From the NCBI GenBank assembly GCA_016715815.1, contig JADJXN010000002.1:124001-188000 (forward strand): 64,000 nucleotides of DNA, in the 5' to 3' direction. The notes beneath the pieces were generated by a model, which was not told the origin of the DNA, searched no databases, and was given only the letters and a program-made list of their open reading frames with translations. The stretch is from Oligoflexia bacterium (GTDB lineage: Bacteria > Bdellovibrionota > Bdellovibrionia > JABDDW01). Position numbers and translations under genes: made by a program. Shown piece by piece: positions 45,701-53,674 of this stretch (positions within the stretch are counted from its first letter, which is position 1; every line of letters starts with the position of its first letter).

Positions 45701-46315
45701 CCGGGGAAAATAACATTGCCTAGTTCTGTTATTAACAGATTTAATTATGTCAATAATAACTCTATTAATCTTGTTGATCCTTCTGGAAAATTTTTTATTG
45801 CCGCATTATTTGCATTAGGAACATTAACTTTAACAAGCGGTAGTATTATTGGCTCTATCGCAGCTGTAGGCGCAACGCTTTTAGGTTCTATGGTTGTATC
45901 AGGAATATATAGTGCAATAACTGGAAAATGGGACCAGTTTTGGCAAAATACAGAAATTATCTTTAATATTTCTGCTGCATTTCTCGGTTTAGCTGCATTG
46001 GGTGGACACTTTTTTGGAGGCGGCATTCAAGAAGTTGGTGCTAATAGCTGGTATCAGGGTATGGTAGCTTCAAGAACAAATATTCTTGGATTTGCTGGCG
46101 GGGATTTAACAATCGGTACTAGTGCTTATTTTGGTGGCACTTATCCGAGCTTGCTAAGTCATTCACTTGGACATACAATACAGTTCATTGTCTTGGCTGG
46201 TGCTTTTGGACCTAAAGTTGGTGGAGCAGCATACTTGGGATTGGGCTTATTAGGCACAACAAGCTTAGGCGCTTGGTGGGAATCTGGAGCCGATATATTA
46301 GGAGATTTTTTCTAA
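44364..46315 (+). pseudogene. Orphan RHS tip module 2: 5'-truncated, frameshifted, with a different tip
   Basis: The module starts abruptly at the equivalent of 41871 in the intact gene, with no signal peptide and no clear start. The frame runs to an A9 run (45229-45237); the intact gene and copy 3 have A7 there. The two extra A residues shift the frame, and the correct frame continues from 45238 to 46315. After the core end the tip differs completely from tip 1: two hydrophobic segments, then LLSHSLGHTIQF and WWESGADILGDFF. That pattern resembles the zincin-like HExxH...E tips of other RHS proteins, but with the catalytic Glu replaced by Ser. It overlaps the next gene by TAATG. This is a silent cassette or a slippage-controlled gene. 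Confidence 0.8.
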
Positions 46316-46827
46316 TGAAAATGTATACTTTTTTAATTTTATTATTTTGTGTGGGTTGCGACACCATAACCTATTACAAAAGTTCAGTAATGCCACCTCC
46401 ATCAGAAACACAAAAAATAGGCAAGATCACATTCACTCACTCTGACAAAGAAGGTGGGGTTGAATTAAGTGGCACCGTATATTTGTTCAATTTTAATATC
46501 ATTGCTGATATTTCAATAAAAAATACAGCTAATAAAAAACTTTTTTTTGAACCAAAAGCGATAAAAATAAAAAGCATAGCTGCAAACAAATATTTGGAAT
46601 TAAAAAATATTAAAGGCGAAAATAAGAAACTTGATTCAATAAATACACCCATAACATTTCAAGCAAGTGAAACCAAGCTATTTCACTTTAAATTTGATGC
46701 ACACACCTTTATGCCAACAAGGATTAAAAACAATTCAGCAATGGAAAAATTGTCACTCGAACTAAACGGACTTCAAAGGGACACTCAAATTAAACCCATT
46801 TTAATACAAATAGTTAGAGAAAGTTAG
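46315..46827 (+). CDS. Putative immunity lipoprotein for RHS tip 2
   Basis: The ATG overlaps the tip-2 stop (TAATG). The 170-residue product has a lipoprotein signal (LILLFCVGC, Cys15) and a mature beta-rich domain of about 155 residues with SGTVYLFNFNIIADISIKN. It has no similarity by eye to partner 1 or 3. Lipoprotein immunity fits a toxin acting in the periplasm, by inference. No family is recognised. The gene itself is intact although its toxin gene is broken upstream. Confidence 0.7.
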   Translation: MKMYTFLILLFCVGCDTITYYKSSVMPPPSETQKIGKITFTHSDKEGGVELSGTVYLFNFNIIADISIKNTANKKLFFEPKAIKIKSIAANKYLELKNIKGENKKLDSINTPITFQASETKLFHFKFDAHTFMPTRIKNNSAMEKLSLELNGLQRDTQIKPILIQIVRES

Positions 46828-46837
46828 GGGCAAGCAC

Positions 46838-48199
46838 TTGAAGCCAAAGTTGGCTGACCTTGGTGATGAGAACTATACTTATGATAGTGTGGGTAACAGA
46901 CTTTCTGATAATAATGGCAATTACACTTATGATGCCTCTTCTCAAAGGCTTAATGAAGATTACAGGTATTTATATATTTATGATAACAACGGTAACCTCA
47001 TCCGTAAGTACCCAAGAAACTCAACTGATCTTGCCTATGAGTATCAATACACCTCTGAAAACCAATTAAAAACAGTTAATATTTATAACGGCATGCTAAG
47101 TGTTGCTCAGTATGGCCCACAGATAAAAAACATTAATTACACTTACGATGCCCTTGGCAGACGTGTGCAAAAAAAGATCAACGATCTTGTTGATAGCTCA
47201 AAATCTTTTACCCACAACTTTATCTATGACGGCCAAGAGATTATTGTAGAGCTTGATGGTAATAATCAAATCCTTGCACGTTACACTCAATCAGGTTTAC
47301 GCACTGATGATACTTTAGCTGTTGATGTTACATCTCAAGGACAAAGTGCTAATGTTGCTCAAAATGCTCAAAGCTATTATTACTTAAAAGATGCTTTAGG
47401 TTCAGTCACAGACATTACTGATTCAAGTGGTAATTTAGTACAACATTACAACTACACTTCATTTGGTACTATTCAAAATATTAAAGATGGTGCCGGTGCT
47501 GATATCACTACCTCACCCATTGTTAACACCGCCTATACTTACACTAACCGCGAGTTAGACTCTGAGACTGGCAATTACTACTATCGTGCAAGGTACTACG
47601 ATCCTCAAATTGGGAGATTCTTGCAGGAGGATCCGGATCCCGGGAAAATGGAAAACTCCGCCACAGTCATTAATAAATTTAACTATGCACAAAATCGTCC
47701 AAGTTATTACACAGACCCGACTGGAGAGCTTGTATGGTTTTTAGCAATACCCTTAATCGCTTCAATATCAGGCGGTTTAGCTGGTGGAATCTGGGCAGCT
47801 TTAACCGGAAATGATATATTAAAAGCTATCGGGGTTGGAGCATTAACTGGATTACTAGGCGGCCTAGGAGCTGTCGGCGGGCTTTACTTGGGAGCGGCTA
47901 TTATAGGTGGAAGCGCCACTGCATTTGGCTTAATTGGAACAACCGCGGGCGCCATTTATGCCGGATTAGGCACGGGTTTAGTTGGCGCAACAATTGGAGC
48001 TATTTCTAATCCAGAGGCACCACTTTTAGGCGCCTTAGTGGGATTTACTTTTGGTTTTATTGGTGGAGCAATAGCAGGCTGGGCGAAAATGCCATATTAT
48101 TCAGACGTTACTCAAAGCACAATTCTAAATGCACCCCCTGTGAAGCCCAAAAAATATATTCCTCCACCACCCGTACCAATTGGAGGAGCTGGCGGGTGA
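46838..48199 (+). CDS. Orphan RHS tip module 3 (5'-truncated, open frame)
   Basis: The 453-residue frame opens at TTG 46838, with AGGGG about 10 bp upstream; whether it is translated is uncertain. Homology to the RHS gene begins at about 46858 (equivalent to 42420), with no secretion signal. The core end is intact (YYRARYYDPQIGRFLQEDP, NRPSYYTDPTGE). The tip of about 150 residues is Gly/Ala-rich like tip 1, diverged in sequence but with the same beginning (LVWFLAIPLI) and the same end (TQSTILNAPPV and PIGGAGG). It therefore looks like a variant of tip 1. It is a likely donor cassette for recombination into the full-length gene. Confidence 0.78.
   Translation: MKPKLADLGDENYTYDSVGNRLSDNNGNYTYDASSQRLNEDYRYLYIYDNNGNLIRKYPRNSTDLAYEYQYTSENQLKTVNIYNGMLSVAQYGPQIKNINYTYDALGRRVQKKINDLVDSSKSFTHNFIYDGQEIIVELDGNNQILARYTQSGLRTDDTLAVDVTSQGQSANVAQNAQSYYYLKDALGSVTDITDSSGNLVQHYNYTSFGTIQNIKDGAGADITTSPIVNTAYTYTNRELDSETGNYYYRARYYDPQIGRFLQEDPDPGKMENSATVINKFNYAQNRPSYYTDPTGELVWFLAIPLIASISGGLAGGIWAALTGNDILKAIGVGALTGLLGGLGAVGGLYLGAAIIGGSATAFGLIGTTAGAIYAGLGTGLVGATIGAISNPEAPLLGALVGFTFGFIGGAIAGWAKMPYYSDVTQSTILNAPPVKPKKYIPPPPVPIGGAGG
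46858..47735 (+). repeat. RHS core segment, copy 3
   Basis: Third copy of the 3' part of the RHS core. Its first bases (CCTTGGTGATGAGAAC) match copy 1, the middle matches copy 2, and the segment after the GGATCC core end matches copy 1 again. This mosaic indicates past recombination or gene conversion between modules. Confidence 0.88.
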
Positions 48200-48747
48200 T
48201 AAAAAAAGAGTTTAAAATAGGTCCACATGATATCAGAACATATAAAAGTGCATTAATTTATTCTCTGCCAAATTTTATAATTATAGTTTTTATTTTAGTA
48301 CTGTTTTATTTGGTTGGGCATCTCATTGCCTTGGTATATGGAAACCAAAACACTTCTGATTTAAATACTAAAATTTTAAATGGTTATTTTTTATTTCTCT
48401 TATTTTTCGGTTTTATCTTTTTTCTATACAAATTGCTAAAATCCGTTCCCATGGTGGCTTACCACAGATTCTCAATCGATGATTCAGATTTAGCCCTTTA
48501 TGCATCAGAAAAAAAAGAGGTAAAGCGCATACCTATCAAATTAATTAGTTCTGTAATAATACATAAGGCTGCAAACTTTCCTTTTTTTAGAAAATATAAA
48601 AATTATTATGGAATTGAAATTACGTATAAAAAGCAATTAAATGGCCAAACAAATTATCATCTACCCCTGGGCATTAAGAATGAGAGTGAAATTTTACTTT
48701 TAAAAAGCATTTTTAAAAAACATGGTTTAGATATAATTGTGATTTAG
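48196..48747 (+). CDS. Putative immunity/partner membrane protein for RHS tip 3
   Basis: The 183-residue protein begins at GTG 48196, overlapping the tip-3 stop, with GGAGGA formed by the sequence encoding the tip C-terminus. It has two hydrophobic segments (about residues 22-48 and 65-85) and a soluble C-terminal domain. The first residues (IKKEFKIGPHDIRTY) are shared with partner 1; the rest is diverged, matching the diverged tip. This parallel divergence is what a cognate toxin-immunity pair would show. Confidence 0.75.
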   Translation: MIKKEFKIGPHDIRTYKSALIYSLPNFIIIVFILVLFYLVGHLIALVYGNQNTSDLNTKILNGYFLFLLFFGFIFFLYKLLKSVPMVAYHRFSIDDSDLALYASEKKEVKRIPIKLISSVIIHKAANFPFFRKYKNYYGIEITYKKQLNGQTNYHLPLGIKNESEILLLKSIFKKHGLDIIVI

Positions 48748-48845
48748 ATAATGCATAGACTAGAAAATACTCAAAAAATGAAAAATTTTTTATACATGTT
48801 ATTGTTATCCCTGTTAATAGCTTTGTAAGCGGGAGGGTAATAAAA

Positions 48846-49099
48846 ATGGAATTTAAAATAGGGCCCGAAGAAATAAATACATATTATTAGTTATTGTTTC
48901 TATTTTTGAAATAATACGCAACTTGATGCTACTAGTTAGATATAAGTCTAATATTAATGAAGATAGGTTTTCAAAAATAATATTGCTTGGTTTACATAGC
49001 AATGATGAAACACTTCAAATTGAAAAGTATGTTAAGAAAGTCAAACCCTCAATTAAAGTTATTCATGGTTTGATAAATAACCCTTTAGCCTTTAATTAA
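48846..49099 (+). pseudogene. Decayed copy of partner gene 1
   Basis: The segment matches the partner-1 gene in three blocks: its start (GAATTTAAAATAGGGCCCGA), the part from about 43951 (TTATTAGTTATTGTTTCTAT), and the 3' end from about 44182 to the stop (AACCCTTTAGCCTTTAATTA). The intervening parts are deleted. It has no matching toxin in front. It records an earlier position of module 1 at this site. The space between 48748 and 48846 holds nothing else recognisable. Confidence 0.85.
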
Positions 49100-49105
49100 A
49101 TACTA

Positions 49106-49163
49106 TTAGTCTTTTGTGGGCTATTTTTGTTATTTATGGGGTGGTTAGCCCATTTTTAGCCCA
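49106..49163. repeat. Internal copy of the island left-end block
   Basis: TTAGTCTTTTGTGGGCTATT (49106-49125) and TTAGCCCATTTTTAGCCCA (49145-49163) repeat 35174-35193 and 35214-35232 with almost the same spacing. The two copies bracket the whole RHS cluster as direct repeats, as though the cluster had been inserted or duplicated at this sequence. The remaining bases to 49276 contain no gene. Confidence 0.8.
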
Positions 49164-49276
49164 TTTTATTGGGCAGGCACAGATGTCATGCACGAATTTC
49201 TTTTTCTTTCTTCCAAAACTAGCTTATTTTCACTGCGCTCAAGAACACTTGGGGGCAATAAACAAAGGAAGGTTTT

Positions 49277-49798
49277 ATGGCATTACAGCAAGACACTGCA
49301 GTCGAGATTTTTGATGCGGCGATGGGGTATTTACAAAATACCGATAAAAACACCGTGGTTAACAATCATAAGTTAATGATTGAAGGCAAAGTTGTATCAG
49401 AAATTAGAGGTCTAATCGGTATTAGACATCATAGGAGTACAGAGCTTGAAGGGGCTCTATGTTGGGGAGAGGGCGCAGGGTTAATATCTCTCGTCTTTTC
49501 TATAAGACGTTTAACATCCACAGTTGAGGTGACCCTATTAGAGGCACCTACTGGCATTTCAGGAACAACACTTGGTTTAATTGTGAGGGATTATATTAGT
49601 AGTTTAAATCCCAAACTTTACAAAACAATGGTTAATAGAAAATTAAAAAAGAAGACCGGTGGGATCAACACCGGTCGTCGTTTAGAAGCCTGGAAACGTG
49701 ATGGAACACTTCCGAAAAATAAATTTGCTGAAGCTAAAAGCAAATTTACACCAACATTTGTTGAACTAGCATTCAAACTAAACGTTACCTACAAGTGA
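49277..49798 (+). CDS. Hypothetical protein, island cargo
   Basis: The 173-residue product starts at ATG 49277 with AAGGAAGG upstream. No signal peptide or membrane segment is visible. A central hydrophobic beta-like region (LISLVFSIRRLTSTVEVTLL) and a basic C-terminal third (MVNRKLKKKTGGINTGRRLEAWKRDG) suggest a cytoplasmic, possibly nucleic-acid-binding protein. I recognise no family. Its end overlaps the convergent zinc-ribbon gene by 10 bp. Confidence 0.6.
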   Translation: MALQQDTAVEIFDAAMGYLQNTDKNTVVNNHKLMIEGKVVSEIRGLIGIRHHRSTELEGALCWGEGAGLISLVFSIRRLTSTVEVTLLEAPTGISGTTLGLIVRDYISSLNPKLYKTMVNRKLKKKTGGINTGRRLEAWKRDGTLPKNKFAEAKSKFTPTFVELAFKLNVTYK

Positions 49799-50037
49799 TA
49801 GGTAAGTACTTTTAACCACTCCCGGTGTTCTTGAGCGCTTCTAGTAATCATTGTAATTGCAGTGTTAGTCGCGTTTCCGCAATCGCAATCCTCCGCTATC
49901 AATCCGAGATAATCCTTCTCAATGAACGGCTTAGTAGTTTTCATTTTCTTTCCGCAGCTATTGCATCGCCCTTCAACCACCCTTAGGTCCGGGTTTCTTG
50001 CTAGCCATTGCTCCGTTGAAATATCTGGAAAGATCAT
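49789..50037 (-). CDS. Small zinc-ribbon-like protein
   Basis: The 82-residue product has four cysteines spaced as a ribbon: RCNSCGKK, then DCDCGNAT. The rest is charged, without a signal peptide. The cysteine pattern supports a folded zinc-binding protein. It is divergent from the XRE regulator across an operator-like region at 50084-50127 and may be controlled by it. No specific function can be given. Confidence 0.6.
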   Translation of the reverse strand: MIFPDISTEQWLARNPDLRVVEGRCNSCGKKMKTTKPFIEKDYLGLIAEDCDCGNATNTAITMITRSAQEHREWLKVLTYHL

Positions 50038-50083
50038 ATTATTTATTTTTTATTTAATCCAAACCTGTTAGTCCACCAATATT

Positions 50084-50127
50084 TAACAAATTGTTACATT
50101 TTATCTAATAAATTTAACATTTTGTTT
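50084..50127. promoter_or_regulatory. Paired operator-like repeats upstream of the XRE gene
   Basis: TAACAAATTGTTA (50084-50096) is a perfect inverted repeat; a weaker copy TAACATTTTGTTT starts 31 bp later (50115-50127), about three helical turns. Both lie in the 109-bp AT-rich divergent space between the zinc-ribbon gene and the XRE regulator, as expected for an autoregulated operator. Confidence 0.6.
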
Positions 50128-50146
50128 GTTTTTCCGACAAAAGTAT

Positions 50147-50422
50147 ATGGCCCGCTCACCCTCAATTGAAGAAATTATGCTTGTTTATAGGATGCTAAAT
50201 GCGCCATCTCCAAAAGAGATTGATTTGGGATTTCTAGCAAGAATTTATAGAGCCCAAAAAAATCTTTCTATTGATAAAGCTGCCGATAAAATTGGCATAT
50301 CTCGCCAACTTTTAAGCCAGATCGAGGCAGGGAAAATACCACAAAAAGGAAAACTAATATCACTAGCAAATTTTTATGGAACTAACTTTGAAAAAGCTTT
50401 GCATGAATTAAAATATCTTTGA
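50147..50422 (+). CDS. XRE-family helix-turn-helix regulator
   Basis: From ATG 50147 the product is 91 residues; an in-frame TTG at 50126 would run through the second operator copy and is less likely. The HTH is clear: LGFLARIYRAQKNLSIDKAADKIGISRQLLSQIEAGKIPQKGKLISLANFYG in sequence, with the recognition helix ISRQLLSQIEAG. An extra N-terminal segment of about 30 residues precedes it. It probably represses its own promoter and perhaps the divergent gene. It ends 1 bp from the convergent protease gene. Confidence 0.83.
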   Translation: MARSPSIEEIMLVYRMLNAPSPKEIDLGFLARIYRAQKNLSIDKAADKIGISRQLLSQIEAGKIPQKGKLISLANFYGTNFEKALHELKYL

Positions 50423-50423
50423 G

Positions 50424-51242
50424 CTACTCTCGAATTGTTTTGAAAACATCTACGTTATATTTTTTTAGATAATCTGAAATTATTGGCTGGCCGGGTAGCC
50501 ATTGTAACGATAATTCAAGTGCAATTCTAATATCGGTAGATGTACTATGGGCTTCCCCAGACTCATTAGTTTCTAAACCAGTAGAATTGGTGGCATAGAC
50601 TGCCCCATCTTTAACTTTAACAAGAGGCCCGCCACTTATTCCTCCGTCTAATTTAATATCATGAGCGTAATATGGCGTTGGAGTTAGGCTCGCTCTAGTT
50701 GCTTTTTTTAAATGGGCCTGAACAATTTTTCCATCGTAAACTTGAGGGTTTAAATGAAGTTCTTTTAAGTTTTTTTCTGGAACATCCTTAATAAGAGTTT
50801 TTGAAAATCCATAAGTAATTACTTCGTCTCCGGCTGCAAGATCAAACGTTCCAATTCTAAAATAGAAAATTTTAACTTCCTCTGGGATCTTCACTTGACC
50901 AACAGCAATATCTGCGTATTTATGAATCACCATGTTTACAATTGGTAACCAGGAAACTGTTTTTGGATAATGACTTAAAACAGCTAGTTGCAATTTGCCA
51001 AGTAGAATTGAATCGAAATCCTTTTCAACAACATGTTTAGCAGTTATGAAAAGGCCATTTTGAGATACAAAAAAGGCAGACCCGAGAATTCTAATATCTT
51101 CAAAATTGTTATTTGTCAGGTCCACGTAACATAAAGCAGGCACACTGCCAAGCATTTTTTCTGGCTTAATACTGTAGGTTAATCCGCCCTTAGTTTTCCT
51201 TGTATAAAAGTTTCCTGGAGGCACCTCATGAATGTCTTGCAT
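50424..51242 (-). CDS. Unsecreted trypsin-like serine protease, island cargo
   Basis: The 272-residue protein has no signal peptide and the DegP/trypsin-like triad: His70 in FITAKHVVE, Asp111 in YADIAVGQV and Ser203 in GGISGGPLV. There is no PDZ or membrane segment, so it should be a stand-alone cytoplasmic protease. Trypsin-like peptidases without export signals occur in bacterial conflict systems, where a partner triggers cleavage of a cell target; no such partner is obvious here, so that role is only a possibility. It is convergent with the XRE gene. The catalytic residues all appear intact. Confidence 0.82.
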   Translation of the reverse strand: MQDIHEVPPGNFYTRKTKGGLTYSIKPEKMLGSVPALCYVDLTNNNFEDIRILGSAFFVSQNGLFITAKHVVEKDFDSILLGKLQLAVLSHYPKTVSWLPIVNMVIHKYADIAVGQVKIPEEVKIFYFRIGTFDLAAGDEVITYGFSKTLIKDVPEKNLKELHLNPQVYDGKIVQAHLKKATRASLTPTPYYAHDIKLDGGISGGPLVKVKDGAVYATNSTGLETNESGEAHSTSTDIRIALELSLQWLPGQPIISDYLKKYNVDVFKTIRE

Positions 51243-51356
51243 TTTAAAACAGCTTACAGATTTTTAAATAATTCTAATAGCGATATTTTATAAAGTCTAA
51301 GAATGGTTAAAAGTGTGGCCCCTTTCCTGCCTCTATCTTTTTATATCTAATATATT

Positions 51357-52010
51357 TCAATTACATGGAAAGGAAACTTCTTCAGTAAATGTTTCTTTTG
51401 ACTTACCAGGAAAACTTTTAAATATCGCAGCAAATAAACATTTAGAAACTGGTTCAAAATACGGGTTTTCACCTGTGCTTTTTGCACTACCTTCAAATAT
51501 TACCTTTTTGCTTTGCAATTTATCATTTTCTGACCCATTTTTATTTTCAAAAATCTTAACAATTAAAAATCTATTATAAGTCATTTTTGAACTCTTGTAA
51601 GAGCCGACAACCCCGTAGGTAGGGGCTGTATAAGTTGATCCCGAATAGTTATATGAATTTCCACTAAATGAATTGATGGTACCAGAACTGTATGTTGTCC
51701 CTCCGCCCGTTTGTCCATAGATTGGACTTGATTTAACTTCAGTCTGAGAACCGGAAACTCCATAGCTCATTTTAAGTATCCAATCGGAACCTTGTTCTTT
51801 TTCGCTTACATAAACACCATACTTATTTAATTCTTCTTCAACTAGCTTTTTATAGGTATCAAACTCAATGCTAGCTGCTTGCCCCTCTCCAAGAGGAGAG
51901 ATAAAAACTGTTTTATCGAAATATTCTCCTATCCTATTGAATCTTTGGACATTTGTAGAAATATGTGTACAGCCCAAAATAAACATTAGAACAAATAATA
52001 CCTTTTTCAT
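51357..52010 (-). CDS. Lipoprotein of unknown function (DUF4136-like pattern)
   Basis: I prefer the second ATG (52010), which has AAGGA 5 bp upstream; the first at 52016 lies on top of that site. The 217-residue product has a lipobox (FILGC, Cys14), a region KTVFISPLGEGQAASIEFDTYKKLVEEEL like proteins that form a periplasmic alpha/beta domain, and a Gly/Ser/Tyr-rich low-complexity loop (about residues 95-140). It ends in a second domain with two cysteines. The likeness to DUF4136-type lipoproteins is by eye only. Confidence 0.65.
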   Translation of the reverse strand: MKKVLFVLMFILGCTHISTNVQRFNRIGEYFDKTVFISPLGEGQAASIEFDTYKKLVEEELNKYGVYVSEKEQGSDWILKMSYGVSGSQTEVKSSPIYGQTGGGTTYSSGTINSFSGNSYNYSGSTYTAPTYGVVGSYKSSKMTYNRFLIVKIFENKNGSENDKLQSKKVIFEGSAKSTGENPYFEPVSKCLFAAIFKSFPGKSKETFTEEVSFPCN

Positions 52011-52369
52011 TTTCATCCTTAATATACACTTAACATCGGTTACAGTTAAATAAATTTTATAGAAATCCGAAGAAGATTGGAAAAAAATAAAAAACCTTTA
52101 CTGACTTGGTGTATAGATAAATTTGGCAGAGATTATATTTAGTCTAATTAGACCACCCTTTAATCTCAATTCGAATTATTACTTATTGTCACTGATATTA
52201 CCCATAAGCATCCTAAATTCAAAACAAACTTCTATAAGTAGTACATAGGCAATTGGTGTAGGTTTTGTGGATATAAGACTGGGGTGTTAAAACGACTGTG
52301 CCTCAATAGATAAAGCCTACAACTGTTCTTGGTTATTATAACCCATTAAAAATCTCAAAAGAGTGGCGC
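52011..52369. other. Intergenic region without a gene
   Basis: I see no supported ORF or RNA in this AT-rich stretch. It must hold the promoter of the lipoprotein gene at its left end. No clear terminator is visible. Confidence 0.5.
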
Positions 52370-52828
52370 TTAATTCTGTACACCTTTATGAATAATCTGG
52401 CTGACATTATTTTTAAATAGTTCTGGCTTGGCTATATTCTTCATTACATGAGGCTTATCATTGCCCGTTAAAATTATAAGATTCCCACAGCCAAAAATTC
52501 TTTGAATCAGGCTTTGGTGCAATTCAACATCGTTTATTTTATTTAGTGGAATATCTTTTTTTGATTTGGCAAGAATTCCATTTTCTAAATATAACCGCTC
52601 GTTAGTTAAAACATAGTCTTTACAAACATTACTAAGATATTTGTAAGCAAAAGGCCCCGCTCCTAATAATAAAACATAAACTGCATATGGCCCGTTACTA
52701 CTATCAGTAAACATACCAATAGAAGTTATTGTGCATAAAATCATCCAAAACACAGGACCAATATAAATAAACCAATGAAAATCTGTATTTGCCATCACCT
52801 TTTCATTAGTTCTAAGTGAAATTGCCAT
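52370..52828 (-). CDS. Membrane protein with bacterial PH-like (bPH2) domain
   Basis: The 152-residue protein has two hydrophobic segments (about residues 19-38 and 48-65) followed by a bPH2-type domain: YVLTNERLYLENGILAKSKKDIPLNKINDVELHQSLIQRIFG in sequence, then GNLIIL. This layout is that of YdbS/YdbT-type proteins, whose role is unclear (envelope stress or bacteriocin resistance in some). The ATG has GGGGGAG upstream. The 317 bases from here to the next gene at 53146 contain no recognised gene. Confidence 0.8.
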   Translation of the reverse strand: MAISLRTNEKVMANTDFHWFIYIGPVFWMILCTITSIGMFTDSSNGPYAVYVLLLGAGPFAYKYLSNVCKDYVLTNERLYLENGILAKSKKDIPLNKINDVELHQSLIQRIFGCGNLIILTGNDKPHVMKNIAKPELFKNNVSQIIHKGVQN

Positions 52829-53145
52829 TTGTCTCCCCCAATAAATTTACACGCTCATCGGCATATAAACAGATAATATTTAATGCACTATCAGATAATC
52901 AAAATTTTTATGCCCACCGTTGGTCTGTGTTAGCGCGCCTATTTGCACACAAATTTTTGTTTTATTTTTGCTTGTCCATTGTCGCATTAGAGCCTTGGAG
53001 TACAAATTCTTATGTATCGGGAATCTAAAATAACAGTTTATAGACGGTGCACGCAAAAACCTCTACATTTTTTATAAATAAATTTTGTTAATATTAAGCT
53101 CAAACAAAACCGATAACTTTAATTATCAAAAAGAAATGAGGGAAT

Positions 53146-53403
53146 ATGATCAAAGGATTTTTTATGACTTCAGTTATACTGTTTAGCTTTCAACTAAGCG
53201 CAGACAACGCCAAGACAATTAATACCAAGGCAAACACTGGTTGTGCCTTAAATGCTCAGACATCTAAAAATATAACAGCACGAAATAAATTTCCTGATTT
53301 AAGACGCGGGTGCTGTTCGCATCACGAAGGTGTTTGCGGCTGTTCTAACGGAAGGGCGGTTTGCTGTGATGGGATATTAAGCCCGAGTTGTGGATGCGAC
53401 TAA
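53146..53403 (+). CDS. Small secreted cysteine-rich protein
   Basis: The 85-residue precursor has a signal peptide (MIKGFFMTSVILFSFQLSA; a start at the second Met, 53164, with AAGGA upstream is possible). The C-terminus is packed with cysteines: RGCCSHHEGVCGCSNG, AVCCDG and PSCGCD. The CCSHHxGVxGC...CxDGxxSPSCxC pattern recurs at the C-termini of small exported proteins in many proteobacteria, which are of unknown function. It would be a disulfide- or metal-stabilised domain. Confidence 0.75.
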   Translation: MIKGFFMTSVILFSFQLSADNAKTINTKANTGCALNAQTSKNITARNKFPDLRRGCCSHHEGVCGCSNGRAVCCDGILSPSCGCD

Positions 53404-53674
53404 TTTGGTTGCTTTATCTTTAGCCGCTAAAATCATCCCGTTGAATGGAGCATAGTGCTGCCTTAGCTATTACAGCAGATAGCCATATTTTATGATTAGT
53501 TATGGCTTCAAAATCTGCAACTGGTATATTTTGATGATATAAGACACATATAAAAACTTATGCAGCATACTAGCTACGGTACCAAACCAAAGTATTGTTT
53601 TTTGTTTCGCATATTTAATACTAATAAAGGGCCTCCGATATTAAGTCTAACATATAGGGGGGCACACCTAAGTT
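53404..53674. other. Intergenic region without a gene
   Basis: Nothing recognisable on either strand. It presumably contains the promoter of the gene at 53675. Confidence 0.4.

Noticed and set aside
41870..47735. CRISPR or tandem-repeat array
   Set aside because: The repetition is of long coding RHS segments and internal YD motifs in frame, without regular short repeats and spacers, and no cas genes are present.
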